A DNA stretch of 64,000 bases from Dyadobacter psychrotolerans (GTDB taxonomy: Bacteria; Bacteroidota; Bacteroidia; Cytophagales; Spirosomataceae), in NCBI RefSeq assembly GCF_004349265.1, contig NZ_SMFL01000004.1:616443-680442 (forward strand), written 5' to 3'. The notes under the pieces are model-generated. The model saw nothing but the letters and a program-made list of their open reading frames with translations. It ran no database searches and had not been told where the DNA came from. This document shows, in pieces, positions 44,222-53,819 of this stretch (position 1 is its first letter; every line of letters begins with the position of its first letter). The translations under genes were made by a program, and so were the position numbers.

Positions 44222-44860
44222 TCAAGGCGAAAGCCTCTCAATTTTCCAGTCGCCCGATTCTACTTTCTGAAAAGCCAGTCTGTCGTGAAGCCGGCTGGGA
44301 CGTCCCTGCCAGAATTCGATGTAATCCGGAATGATGCGATATCCACCCCAATGGTCGGGACGGGGAATGATCCTTCCTTTAAATTGTGCCTCCAGATCCC
44401 GGTTTTTGTTTTCCAGAATCTCCCGGTTTTCAATCACTTCACTTTGCGCTGAAACCAATGCGCCAATCTGGCTGCCACGCGGACGTGATGCGAAATATTC
44501 ATCCGATTCTGCTTCGGAAGTTTTGGTAGCAACACCTTCAATTCTTACCTGTCTTTCAAGCTCCTTCCAAAAAAAGGTTAATGCTACCTGAGCGTTGGTT
44601 TCAATGTCTTTTCCTTTGCTGCTTGAGTAATTTGTGAAAAATTTAAATCCGTGATCCAGGTCTTTCAAAAGTACGATTCTAGCCGATGGGCGTGTATCGT
44701 GTAGCGTGCTCAAAAGCATGGCATTGGGTTCATCAAGCCCTGAAAGAACCGCTTCGTCGAACCATTTTGAAAACTGAATAAGCGGATCCGGGTCAAGATC
44801 TTCTTCGTGCAGGCCTTTTAATGTATATTCATTTCGAATATTTGCAATATTATGATTCAT
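44222..44860 (-). CDS. pdxH: Pyridoxamine 5'-phosphate oxidase
   Basis: 212 residues, normal length. FMN-binding motifs: NAMLLSTLHDTRPSARIVLLKDL, FKFFTNYSSSKGKDI, VALTFFWKELERQVRIEG, ASRPRGSQIGALVSAQS, and the C-terminal signature FWQGRPSRLHDRLAF with Arg and His for substrate binding, ending ERLSP. Oxidises pyridoxine/pyridoxamine phosphate to pyridoxal phosphate. Divergent from the DUF349 gene, from a shared regulatory region. Confidence 0.97.
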   Translation of the reverse strand: MNHNIANIRNEYTLKGLHEEDLDPDPLIQFSKWFDEAVLSGLDEPNAMLLSTLHDTRPSARIVLLKDLDHGFKFFTNYSSSKGKDIETNAQVALTFFWKELERQVRIEGVATKTSEAESDEYFASRPRGSQIGALVSAQSEVIENREILENKNRDLEAQFKGRIIPRPDHWGGYRIIPDYIEFWQGRPSRLHDRLAFQKVESGDWKIERLSP

Positions 44861-44890
44861 TTCCTGGTAATATGTTCAATGTTACGAAAT

Positions 44891-44928
44891 CAAAATTAGC
44901 CAATTCATTGGAAAGATTGTTAGATTTG
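44891..44928. promoter_or_regulatory. Back-to-back -7 elements between pdxH and the DUF349 gene
   Basis: Minus strand TAATTTTG (44898-44891) for pdxH, plus strand TAGATTTG (44921-44928) for the 44966 gene; both match TAnnTTTG. They are only 22 bases apart, so the two polymerases would compete. -33 boxes are not convincing. Confidence 0.5.
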
Positions 44929-44965
44929 TAGTCAATAAGAACGTACGTACGAAACACGAATCACG

Positions 44966-46876
44966 ATGGCACAAGAACAAAACGAAGGGGTCGAAAGCAA
45001 CGCGCAGGAAGACCTGACACAAAAAACGATTGATACCCTTGAAATTGATCTTAACAATGAATTGGCTGAGGAGCATGAAGAGGAACATACGCCGGATGTA
45101 GATTACAGCCAACTCTCCAAGGAGCAGCTTGTTAAGCTTCTGGAAAATGAGCTGGCCGCTGTAAATGGAGAAGGTGCAAAACCGGCACTTTTGAAAAAAG
45201 CAGAAGCTGTGGTTCGTGAAATTCGTCCTGTTCTGGATCAGATTAAACTGTCGGACAGAGAAGCGGCGTTAAAAGCATTTGTTGCTGATAACGGCGACGA
45301 AGATGGTTTTGAGTACAAGTATGATGCCGAAACGCAGCGTATTGATTCTCTTAGCCGTGAAATCCGTGGTCTTAAAAACTCTTTTTACCAAAATCAGGAA
45401 AAAGAAAAGGAAAAGAATTTTAATGTAAAAACTTCCTTGCTTCAGCGTTTGAGATCTTTGCTTGAAGATGAGGGAACACGGGAAACGGATGCTTCCGGTC
45501 TTAAAACAAGCTGGGAAGAATTCAAGAAGATCCAGGACGAGTGGAAATCTGCCGGTAATATAGCGTCTCCTCATAACGGAACACTTTGGGCAACCTATAA
45601 TGCTTTAATTGACCGCTATTTTAGCAACCGTAATATCTACTTCGAATTGAAGGAGCTTGATCGCCGCCGTAATGCGGAGCTAAAAGCAGAACTTTGCGAG
45701 AAGGTTGAAGAGCTTGGCAAGTCATTAGAAAACCGCCTGATGTCAAGGGAAATATTGAACGAGGCCAATCACATCTTTGAAGATTATAAACATCTTGGAC
45801 CGGCGCCAAAAGAAGATCAGGAGAAGTTATGGCAGCGCTTCAAGGTAGCGCTTGATGTGCTGTATGATGCACAGCGCGGACAGTTTGCCGAGCAAAAGAA
45901 GTCGATGCAGGAAAATTTTGAGCAAAAGGCGGCTATTTATGAGCAGATTGTTCCCTTTACGACATACAATTCAGGAAGTATTAAGGAGTGGAATGCCAAG
46001 ACAAAAGAGATCATGGCATTTCAGGACCAATGGGTTGCTTTAAAAGGGATCATGCCGAGAGAAGAAGGTAAAGACCTTAGCAAGAAGTTTTGGGCTAGTC
46101 TGAAAACCTTTTTTAATAACAAGGGGGAATTTTTCCGTCAGCTTGAAGGCAAAAGGGAGCAAAATCTTGAATTGAAAAACCAGCTGTGTGCAGATGCTGA
46201 GGCGATCCTCGAAACGGGTGATGACAATGCTTCGAATACCCAGAAGATTATTGAATTGCAGAAAAAGTGGAAAGGTGTCGGCCAGGTCCCTGAGAAATAT
46301 AAGGACACGATTTATGATCGTTTCAAGAAGGCTTGTGATGCTTACTTCAACCAGAAGCGCGCAAAGAATAAAGAAGTCGAAGAAGAGTTTGAAGGTAATT
46401 TAAAAAAGAAAACGGATCTGATAGAGCGCATTGAACTCGCAGCAAACAGCAAAGATGAATCGTCTCTGAATTTGTTATCTGCTTTCAAGAGCGAATGGTC
46501 ATCGATTGGTTTTGTTCCCAAAAAGGACATGCAGTCGATACAAAAACGCTACATAGCAGCGATCAATACGTACGTGAGTGCCATTGGACAGCTTTCTACA
46601 AAAGAGAAAGAGCAGGCCGTATTGGAAAGCGAAGTAGAACTTGTTCGTGATGGTGGTGACAGCAGCCGTAATCTTTTCAGAAAAGAAAGTGACATTCGCA
46701 GGAAAGCTACGCAGTTGGAAAACGACATCGCACTTTGGCAGAACAATATCGAGTTCTTTGCAAAATCAAAAACTTCTGATCGTTTGAAAGCCGAATTCGA
46801 AAGAAAGATAAATACTGCATTAAGTCAGCTGGAAGATTTAAAACATCAACTATCTATAATTCAGGAAGCTATATAA
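44966..46876 (+). CDS. DUF349-repeat coiled-coil protein
   Basis: 636 residues, cytoplasmic, highly charged. After an acidic N-terminus (EEHEEEHTPDVDY) come repeated DUF349 units of ~70 residues, each with W-x-x-x-x-x-x-P motifs: FKKIQDEWKSAGNI, FEDYKHLGPAPKEDQEKLWQRF, MAFQDQWVALKGIMPREE, IELQKKWKGVGQVPEKYKD and FKSEWSSIGFVPKKDM. A helical end (LENDIALWQNNIEFFAKSK) closes it. DUF349 proteins are conserved in Bacteroidota; their function is not settled to my knowledge. Monocistronic, just before tRNA-Thr. Confidence 0.9.
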   Translation: MAQEQNEGVESNAQEDLTQKTIDTLEIDLNNELAEEHEEEHTPDVDYSQLSKEQLVKLLENELAAVNGEGAKPALLKKAEAVVREIRPVLDQIKLSDREAALKAFVADNGDEDGFEYKYDAETQRIDSLSREIRGLKNSFYQNQEKEKEKNFNVKTSLLQRLRSLLEDEGTRETDASGLKTSWEEFKKIQDEWKSAGNIASPHNGTLWATYNALIDRYFSNRNIYFELKELDRRRNAELKAELCEKVEELGKSLENRLMSREILNEANHIFEDYKHLGPAPKEDQEKLWQRFKVALDVLYDAQRGQFAEQKKSMQENFEQKAAIYEQIVPFTTYNSGSIKEWNAKTKEIMAFQDQWVALKGIMPREEGKDLSKKFWASLKTFFNNKGEFFRQLEGKREQNLELKNQLCADAEAILETGDDNASNTQKIIELQKKWKGVGQVPEKYKDTIYDRFKKACDAYFNQKRAKNKEVEEEFEGNLKKKTDLIERIELAANSKDESSLNLLSAFKSEWSSIGFVPKKDMQSIQKRYIAAINTYVSAIGQLSTKEKEQAVLESEVELVRDGGDSSRNLFRKESDIRRKATQLENDIALWQNNIEFFAKSKTSDRLKAEFERKINTALSQLEDLKHQLSIIQEAI

Positions 46877-46913
46877 AAGTTGAAAAAAACTTTTAAAATA
46901 GTTTTAAAAAGAC

Positions 46914-46944
46914 TTGCGCTGTATAGAGTTTCCTACTACTTTTG
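46914..46944 (+). promoter_or_regulatory. Promoter of tRNA-Thr
   Basis: TTG (46914-46916), 20 bases, TACTTTTG (46937-46944): a perfect Bacteroidota promoter ~43 bases before the tRNA. Confidence 0.85.
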
Positions 46945-46987
46945 CACCATGATAACGGAATAACAAACGCTATCAGCAAGTAAAAAG

Positions 46988-47060
<73 letters not shown>

Positions 47061-47069
47061 CTTAAAATT

Positions 47070-47104
47070 AAGCACTTAGCAATCACTGCTAAGTGCTTTT
47101 TTCG
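47070..47104 (+). terminator. Terminator of tRNA-Thr
   Basis: AAGCACTTAGC and GCTAAGTGCTT form a perfect 11-bp stem around seven bases, followed by TTTT and TTCG. Confidence 0.9.
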
Positions 47105-47163
47105 TTTAAATGATATTTTTCTAACCCGGAACTTCTGTAATCTTTTTGGATCAAGTCAAAAAC

Positions 47164-47194
47164 TTGTGGCGTGCATAGGATTTTTTTAGGTTTG
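47164..47194 (+). promoter_or_regulatory. Promoter of the tyrosine phosphatase-like gene
   Basis: TTG (47164-47166), 20 bases, TAGGTTTG (47187-47194). Transcription would start at ~47200, which rules out the TTG start at 47194 and places three 14-bp repeats in the leader. Confidence 0.8.
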
Positions 47195-47226
47195 TGTTTT
47201 TAATCAAACCCGTTTGTTTTGGAGAG

Positions 47227-47268
47227 TTTCCGGGAAACGATTTCCGGGAAACGATTTCCGGGAAACGA
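47227..47268 (+). repeat. Three tandem 14-bp repeats in an mRNA leader
   Basis: TTTCCGGGAAACGA occurs three times without a break, each unit a near-palindrome (TTTCC-G-GGAAA). The last ends 12 bases before ATG 47281. Copy number could change by slippage and alter translation; in the RNA the units could form alternative hairpins. Confidence 0.9.
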
Positions 47269-47280
47269 TGTTGTCAGTGT

Positions 47281-48390
47281 ATGAATACTCCTGCAAACGC
47301 CGGGCCGAAATGGTCAAAATTATCTTACTGCATCTACAGCGTTTTTCTCGCTGCCAACTTCTGGTCATGCGCCAGGCTTCCTGAAAAATTTAACAGAAAG
47401 ACGCTTGTTGAAGATGTTTACGTTCACAATAACAAAAAAAACTATACGCTGCATCTGTCAAAATCAGAACATCTCACGGCCGTTGAAGTTTCGACCAAGC
47501 CCGCAGAATATGAACCGGAGTTAAAAGTTGGTAAAACCGAAAACACACTGGCTTTAAAAGATCAGCCGTCCAGACCTTACTATAAACTGATTTCAGAAAA
47601 GGATACAGTAGTTGTTGCCAATCGTCATTTCGATTTCAAAAATACTGTCAATTTCAGAGACCTTGGTGGTCTGGTTACCAGAGATGGTAAAACAGTTCGC
47701 TGGGGGAAAATATACAGATCCGATAATTTGTCAAAACTTGATGCCGGTGATTATCAAAAGTTCAATGATCTGCATATCGCCACCGTTATGGATCTTCGCA
47801 CGGATCATGAAATAATCGGCAAAGAGGATCGTCTTCCTGCAAACGTAACATACATTCACACGCCAACGGTTACCGACCGGGAAGGTCAGATTGCACAGCT
47901 GCGCAAAAAGGTGCTTAATGGTGCTATATCCGAAGAACAGGCAAAAGAACAGACCATACGATTTTATGAAGATGCGGTCACCGTCAATCTTGATTCCATG
48001 CGCAGTATCATTCACCGTATTCTCGATTCAGAGCAGCCAGTACTTTATCACTGCTCCGCCGGCAAAGACAGGACCGGTATTGTTTCAGCTTTGATCCTGG
48101 CTATCTTAAAGGTGGACAGGGATACAATTGTGAATGAGTTCCTCATGTCCAATTACTACCGCCAGAAGAAAACTCAAAAGCTAATGTCAAAAGCAAAGTT
48201 TGCCAAAGTGATTAAACCTAAAATGGATCTAAAGGCAATTCAGGTTTTTATGACCGTCGACGAAAGTTTTATCAATGCGGTTTTTAATGTGATTGATAAA
48301 AAATATGGCGGTATAGATCTCTTCATTGAAAATCAGTTAGAGTACAATCCAAAATTGCGTGAAGCTGTTGTTGCCAGATTTACCTACTGA
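47281..48390 (+). CDS. Lipoprotein protein-tyrosine phosphatase (Y_phosphatase3/LipA-like)
   Basis: 369 residues from ATG 47281; signal with lipobox ANFWSC (Cys near 31). The N-terminal ~100 residues look like a small beta domain (YTLHLSKSEHLTAVEV). The phosphatase domain begins with NTVNFRDLGGLVTRDGKTVRWGKIYRSDNLS and carries the P-loop HCSAGKDRTG with catalytic Cys and Arg; VMDLRTDHEI gives the expected Asp region. Such enzymes act on phosphotyrosine or phosphoinositides. It lies at the cell surface or periplasm, so phosphorylated nutrients are as likely as proteins. Monocistronic, before the second SusCD pair. Confidence 0.88.
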   Translation: MNTPANAGPKWSKLSYCIYSVFLAANFWSCARLPEKFNRKTLVEDVYVHNNKKNYTLHLSKSEHLTAVEVSTKPAEYEPELKVGKTENTLALKDQPSRPYYKLISEKDTVVVANRHFDFKNTVNFRDLGGLVTRDGKTVRWGKIYRSDNLSKLDAGDYQKFNDLHIATVMDLRTDHEIIGKEDRLPANVTYIHTPTVTDREGQIAQLRKKVLNGAISEEQAKEQTIRFYEDAVTVNLDSMRSIIHRILDSEQPVLYHCSAGKDRTGIVSALILAILKVDRDTIVNEFLMSNYYRQKKTQKLMSKAKFAKVIKPKMDLKAIQVFMTVDESFINAVFNVIDKKYGGIDLFIENQLEYNPKLREAVVARFTY

Positions 48391-48789
48391 TTATCAAATA
48401 AACTATTTTTCTGATTCCTGCTCTGACTGCGACAAACAACCCCGCGGGCAGGATGCTCGTATGCGGGCAAGTCGAAAAAGCTGATATTTCAATTAGAAGA
48501 ATAGTCCTAAACTGACTTCCAGAAGTTTTAATCAGTCTGCGAAACGGTAATTGTCATCATGCCTACTAATTTTAAGTGTTTTAACTAATAAATAATTGTT
48601 AATTAGTAATTTATAAACATTCTATGGTGCCTTAACATGACAGATATTCATCGTAAATGTAAAAAATATACTAGTCCGATAGATTAGTATAGGTAGGTGA
48701 ATATTGTTTAAAGCATATTTTTCATATCTTTTTAGATTAACTTTGTGTTAACATTTAGCATAACAATTATCTAACCAAACAATTAAATT
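48391..48789. other. Intergenic region upstream of second susC, 399 bp
   Basis: AT-rich. Holds a -7 element TAACTTTG at 48738-48745 for the SusC gene, 45 bases before its ATG, without a TTG at 20 bases. A GTGTTAAC word follows. No RNA gene or frame seen. Confidence 0.5.
48738..48745 (+). promoter_or_regulatory. -7 promoter element of second susC
   Basis: TAACTTTG matches TAnnTTTG. The missing -33 half suggests activation by a regulator encoded elsewhere. Confidence 0.5.
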
Positions 48790-51700
48790 ATGAAGAGAAT
48801 TCTGCATGTCTGCCTGACATTTCTGTTAGGTGTCGGCCTTCTCCAAGCTCAATCAACTATCAGAGGTACTGTTACTTCTGCCGAAGACGGGTCACCGTTA
48901 CCTGGTGTAAATCTTCTTGTAAAAGGAACAACCAACGGGACTGTAACTGATTCTGACGGAAAATACAGTATCAGTATTTCCGGTGAAAACCGGGTGTTTA
49001 TTGTCAGCTTTATCGGATTTCTTTCAAAAGAAGTTAACGCCGACAAACGAACAGTTGTTGATATCAAATTGGAGCAGGATGTCAAAATGATGGAAGAGGC
49101 GGTTGTCATTGGTTACGGAACTGTGAACAAAACAACATTTACCGGCTCTTCAGCACAGGTCGGTGCAGGTGATATTGAAAAGCGCCCAAATTCCAACGCA
49201 TTAAATTCTTTAGTCGGTGCGGCACCTGGGGTTCAAACGACCATGTCAGGCGGGGCTCCCGGTTCAGCTCCAACAATACGTGTTCGGGGCTTTGGTTCGA
49301 TTTCAGCTTCAAATTCGGCTCTGTATGTTGTAGATGGTGTACCTTACAGCGGTAGCACTTCGAACCTGAATCCGGATGATATTGAATCAATTTCTGTTCT
49401 GAAAGATGCCTCCACAACTGCTATATACGGTTCACGGGGAGCAAACGGAGTTGTTCTCATTACAACAAAAAAAGGTAAGGTGGGTAGGAGCAATTTTAGT
49501 TTAAGTGCTTCTGGAGGATCGATTAGCAGAGGTTTGCCGGAATATGAGACAGTAAGTGCGCAACAGTACTATCCGTTGATGTGGGAGGCCTATAGAAATA
49601 ACCTTCTATACGGTGCTACACTGATTCCCCGCGAAACAGCGAACAGCATCGCATCCGGTTTGACGACATCTTATGCAGGAAAAACGTATTCAGGTATTGC
49701 CAGTCTGCTTGGTTACAATCCTTTCAACGTGGCTGCTAATCAGATAGTTGATGTAAATGGGGCACTTAACCCAAATGCACAATTGCTTTATGGTGATGAT
49801 TTGAATTGGTCGAAAGCACTGCAAAGAGGTGGTAAAAGCCGCCAAAATTATGTTTTATCTTATGACGGGGGATCGGCAAAGTCTGATTATTTCGTATCTC
49901 TTGGTTACACAAGCGAGAAGGGATATTTGATCAAATCTGATTTTAAACGTTTTACCGGTAGAGTGAATGTTAATACGCAGGCAACAAAGTGGCTTAAAAC
50001 CGGGATCAATATCAATGCATCTTACGCAATGTCTAATGTTGATGGTCTTGAGGACGCAAGTACCTCTATTGTAAACCCATTTAATATTTCCCGGTTTATC
50101 GGCCCGATTTATCCGGTTTATAAACATGATGCGACAACGGGTGCTTATGTACTTGACGAGAACGGGAACAAGGTCTACGACCAGGGTGACAGCAGACCAT
50201 ACACTCCCGGGCGGCATGCAATCTGGGAAAATGAATTGAATCAAAAATATCAGGTTCGCGGTACAGTTGGAGCCAGAACATTTGCTACGGTAAACATTCT
50301 GCCATTTTTGAAGGCCACCTCAAATCTAAGTTTCGACTTACAGGACACGCATTATCGTAGGTTCGACAATGCAATCATTGGAGACGGAGCTCCGGCTGGT
50401 CGTGCTTACCATGATCTTTACCGGACTACAAGTTACACCTGGAACCAGCTGCTTGAATTTGACAAAGCATTTGGTAAGCATCAGCTCAACGTTTTGGCAG
50501 GACATGAAAATTATTCCTACAAATACAATGAGCTGACCGGTGGTCGTACAGGCGTAATCGTTGATGGTATCACCGAATTGCCAAACTTTGCAACCGTGCT
50601 TTCCCTGTCTTCTTATGAAGACAATCATGGAATTGAAAGTTTCTTCTCACGCGCCAGTTATGATTTTGATAAAAAATATATCCTTAGTGCTTCTTTGCGA
50701 AGAGACGGAAACTCAAGATTTTATAAAGACGTACGCTGGGCTAATTTTTGGTCTGTCGGCGCTGGATACAACTTGGACAGAGAAGATTTCTTCCGTGTAT
50801 CATGGATTGACTTACTAAAACTACGGACCTCTTATGGTGTTGTTGGTAATGATGGAGGTCTGGGCTATTATCCATATCAGGCTCTGTACAACCTGGGACG
50901 TAACAATGCCGGTGAGCCGGGTTTCATCCAGGCATCTATTGCTAATAATGAGCTTACCTGGGAGTCTGCAAAGAATTTCGACGCAGGTATTGACTTCACA
51001 ATCCTGAACGGACGCCTGTCTGGTAGTGTGGAATACTTCAAGAGAATGACCGACGGTTTGATTTTTAGTGTTCCCTTATCTCTGTCCAACGGCGGAACAA
51101 CTACTGGAGGGTTTGAGGTGGATAAAAACATTGGTAATCTCTACAATAAAGGTTTTGAGATCCAGATTACGGGTGAAATTGTGAAAACTGAAAATTTTAG
51201 TTACTCTACAACTTTAAACTGGACCACAGTTAAGAACCGCATTACCAAAATGCCGGAAACCCAAAAGCTGATTATTGACGGAACAAAAGCATACAGTGTT
51301 GGTCATTCAATCTATGATTTTTATCTGCGTGACTTTTATGGAGTGGATGCCGAAACAGGCTTGTCGCTTTATAAGACGAATATTTCAAACGCAAATACAA
51401 AAATTATCGGTAATGATACGCTTACAACGATACACTCTGAGGCAAACCTGAGATATGTTGGACAATCGGCGATTCCTAAGTTTTACGGTTCTATGACGCA
51501 TAACCTCAGCTACAAAGATCTTTCACTTACATTCCTGTTAACTTATCAGGTTGGTGGCAGAGTTTACGATGGCGCATACGCGGGGCTGATGCACGGAGGA
51601 ACTTACGGAACTGCAATGCACATAGACGCACTGAACAGATGGCAGAATCCGGGAGATGTTACGGAAGTTTCCCGTCTGGATGCCGGTGCAGTAGTCAACC

Positions 51701-51957
51701 AGGCCGGAGCAAGTTCCCGTTATCTGACAAACGCATCATACCTGATGTTGAACAATGTGACGCTGAGTTATAAAATCCCTGCAGTAGTAATGAGTCGTAT
51801 TGCTGCCAAGGATGCAAGCATTTTTGTTTCGGGAGAAAACCTTGGTTTACTTTCTCACCGCAAAGGAATGAACGTAACCGGTTCTTTCAACGGAATAGTT
51901 TCTAACTCTTACAACTTTAACAAGGTCCTTTCTGTTGGAGCGAAATTGAAATTTTAA
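48790..51957 (+). CDS. SusC/RagA-family TonB-dependent transporter (second pair)
   Basis: 1,055 residues. Signal peptide (LLGVGLLQAQ), carboxypeptidase-like domain (IRGTVTSAEDGSPLPGVNLLV), EEAVVIGYGTVNK, plug (PTIRVRGFGSISASNSALYVVDG, VLKDASTTAIYGSRGANGVVLI) and barrel ending LSVGAKLKF. All parts of a SusC importer are present and uninterrupted. 26 bases before its SusD partner. No hydrolase gene is adjacent except the phosphatase lipoprotein upstream and trehalose synthesis downstream, so the ligand is open. Confidence 0.95.
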   Translation: MKRILHVCLTFLLGVGLLQAQSTIRGTVTSAEDGSPLPGVNLLVKGTTNGTVTDSDGKYSISISGENRVFIVSFIGFLSKEVNADKRTVVDIKLEQDVKMMEEAVVIGYGTVNKTTFTGSSAQVGAGDIEKRPNSNALNSLVGAAPGVQTTMSGGAPGSAPTIRVRGFGSISASNSALYVVDGVPYSGSTSNLNPDDIESISVLKDASTTAIYGSRGANGVVLITTKKGKVGRSNFSLSASGGSISRGLPEYETVSAQQYYPLMWEAYRNNLLYGATLIPRETANSIASGLTTSYAGKTYSGIASLLGYNPFNVAANQIVDVNGALNPNAQLLYGDDLNWSKALQRGGKSRQNYVLSYDGGSAKSDYFVSLGYTSEKGYLIKSDFKRFTGRVNVNTQATKWLKTGININASYAMSNVDGLEDASTSIVNPFNISRFIGPIYPVYKHDATTGAYVLDENGNKVYDQGDSRPYTPGRHAIWENELNQKYQVRGTVGARTFATVNILPFLKATSNLSFDLQDTHYRRFDNAIIGDGAPAGRAYHDLYRTTSYTWNQLLEFDKAFGKHQLNVLAGHENYSYKYNELTGGRTGVIVDGITELPNFATVLSLSSYEDNHGIESFFSRASYDFDKKYILSASLRRDGNSRFYKDVRWANFWSVGAGYNLDREDFFRVSWIDLLKLRTSYGVVGNDGGLGYYPYQALYNLGRNNAGEPGFIQASIANNELTWESAKNFDAGIDFTILNGRLSGSVEYFKRMTDGLIFSVPLSLSNGGTTTGGFEVDKNIGNLYNKGFEIQITGEIVKTENFSYSTTLNWTTVKNRITKMPETQKLIIDGTKAYSVGHSIYDFYLRDFYGVDAETGLSLYKTNISNANTKIIGNDTLTTIHSEANLRYVGQSAIPKFYGSMTHNLSYKDLSLTFLLTYQVGGRVYDGAYAGLMHGGTYGTAMHIDALNRWQNPGDVTEVSRLDAGAVVNQAGASSRYLTNASYLMLNNVTLSYKIPAVVMSRIAAKDASIFVSGENLGLLSHRKGMNVTGSFNGIVSNSYNFNKVLSVGAKLKF

Positions 51958-51983
51958 TTGTCTGGATTTTTAAATTAAACAAA

Positions 51984-53474
51984 ATGAAAAATATATTTAA
52001 AAGAGGAATTTTCGTACTGGCGATGCTTCTGGCGTTCACAGCCTGTAAGGAAGATTTTCTTGAGACGGCTCCCACAGATCAGGTGTCAACCGGTGATGCA
52101 TTTAAAACTACTAAAAATGCCTGGGCAGCTTTAAATGGAATTCACCGTTTGATGTATTCACAGATCTTCAGCACACAATCACAGGGCGGACAGTCCGGTA
52201 ATATGATCTATGTTGATGTTCTTGGTGACGACCTCGTTTTTCCGAACGTATCCAACAGCTGGTTCAGATCGGAATATCAGTGGATAAGCCACAGGAATTC
52301 GAACAGTTCCATGGTTTATTACAACTACACATTTTATTACATGATTATTAGCAATGCCAATATGATCATTGCTAACATTGACCTGGCCGAAGGGGCAGAG
52401 GCAGACAAAAAGGCGATCAAAGCTGAGGCACTTACTTATCGTGCATGGGCATACTTTCAGGCCGTACAGTTGTTTGGAGAACGTTTTGTTGCTGGTGCAG
52501 CTAACAGCGGTCCCGGTATTCCATTGGTATTGGAGCCATCCACCGAGGCAAAACCGCGTAATACAGTTGCAGAAGTTTATGCACAGATAAACACAGACCT
52601 TAACGACGCGATCGCTTTATTTGCGGGGTATACAAGAGCGAACAAGTCTCACTTTAACGTGAACGTCGCGAAAGGTATCAAGGCGCGGGTATCCTTAACC
52701 CAGCAGGATTATGCCTCGGCCGTTACGGCTGCTCAGGAAGCAAGGCAGGGTTTTACACTGATGACAAATGCAGAATATCTTGGTGGATTTAACAACTACG
52801 ACAACAGAGAATGGTTGTGGTCATCCCGTATCGTTTCGGATCAAACCAACTACTTCTATTCGTTTTTTGCATATATGTCGAGTAATTACAACTCAACAGC
52901 GATCCGTTCCACGCCGAAAGTGATGTTTTCCGTACTGTATGATAAAATCAGCGCGACCGATGTTCGCAAGAAGTTGTGGGATCCGACAGGAACAAACACA
53001 GTTGATTTTCCATTGCCTGCTTCAACTTTTCAGCGTTATAAATATCTGTCTAAGAAATTCAAAGTTGCTGATGCGTCACTAAGTATAGGAGATGTTCCTT
53101 ACATGCGTACCGCAGAAATGTATCTGGTAGAAGCGGAGGCTTTGGCCCGTCAGAACAAAAATACTGAAGCGGCAGCTGTACTTTATCAACTGGCTGTAAA
53201 CCGTGATCCATCTTATGTGCTTTCTACAAAAACAGCTGCAGCACTTATAGAGGAAATTATGTTACAACGCCGGGCTGAATTATGGGGAGAAGGCTTCCGT
53301 TTCTATGACTTGAAACGTACTAACAGTCCGTTAAACAGGAACGGCGGAAACCACAGCGCGACTTTCACAAATGGAATTCTTGATGTGCCTGCCAATGACA
53401 AAAGATGGCAGTTTCTGATTCCTCAGGATGAAATTAATAATTCAAATGGCCTTGTGGCTCAAAATCCACTGTAA
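51984..53474 (+). CDS. SusD/RagB-family lipoprotein (second pair)
   Basis: 496 residues. Lipobox AFTAC (Cys near 21), then ETAPTDQVSTGDAFKTTKNAWAALNGIHR, the helical core with KAEALTYRAWAYFQAVQLFGERF, and the C-terminal YMRTAEMYLVEAEALAR ... LQRRAELWGEGFRFYDLKR ... WQFLIPQDEINNSNG block. Forms the surface lid for the SusC barrel encoded just before. Ends at a strong terminator, so the transcript is only SusC-SusD. Confidence 0.95.
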   Translation: MKNIFKRGIFVLAMLLAFTACKEDFLETAPTDQVSTGDAFKTTKNAWAALNGIHRLMYSQIFSTQSQGGQSGNMIYVDVLGDDLVFPNVSNSWFRSEYQWISHRNSNSSMVYYNYTFYYMIISNANMIIANIDLAEGAEADKKAIKAEALTYRAWAYFQAVQLFGERFVAGAANSGPGIPLVLEPSTEAKPRNTVAEVYAQINTDLNDAIALFAGYTRANKSHFNVNVAKGIKARVSLTQQDYASAVTAAQEARQGFTLMTNAEYLGGFNNYDNREWLWSSRIVSDQTNYFYSFFAYMSSNYNSTAIRSTPKVMFSVLYDKISATDVRKKLWDPTGTNTVDFPLPASTFQRYKYLSKKFKVADASLSIGDVPYMRTAEMYLVEAEALARQNKNTEAAAVLYQLAVNRDPSYVLSTKTAAALIEEIMLQRRAELWGEGFRFYDLKRTNSPLNRNGGNHSATFTNGILDVPANDKRWQFLIPQDEINNSNGLVAQNPL

Positions 53475-53819
53475 AAGGCAATATGCTTAGTTCAAAAGCC
53501 GGATCAGTCGATCCGGCTTTTTTTATTGTGTTTTCAAAAAACAATTGTTCTCCGATTATCATAATCTGCCACTTCTGTTGCACTTTAAGTTCAATAGCGT
53601 AAATCTGGCATGGTTTGTGCTCATGAAACATAGTTACGTAAAGGAGGATAAAAAGGCGAAAAGTGTTTAAATAAATTACTATTAAACTGGCTGAATGCGG
53701 AATATTTTCTTGCTTTCCGGACTTGGATTTTCTAAAGTAGTTCGTTCAAAACTTCCTTTTTTAGACCTATTTTCTTATATTTAATCAAATGCGGTCAGAG
53801 TCCGACTGCTTTGAAGCTT
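53475..53819. other. Intergenic region upstream of otsAB-like gene, 345 bp
   Basis: Begins with the SusD terminator, then AT-rich DNA. No TAnnTTTG match found; the otsAB promoter is not recognised. Confidence 0.4.
53495..53524 (+). terminator. Terminator of second susCD
   Basis: AAAGCCGGATC and GATCCGGCTTT form a perfect 11-bp stem around four bases, followed by TTTT. Confidence 0.93.
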
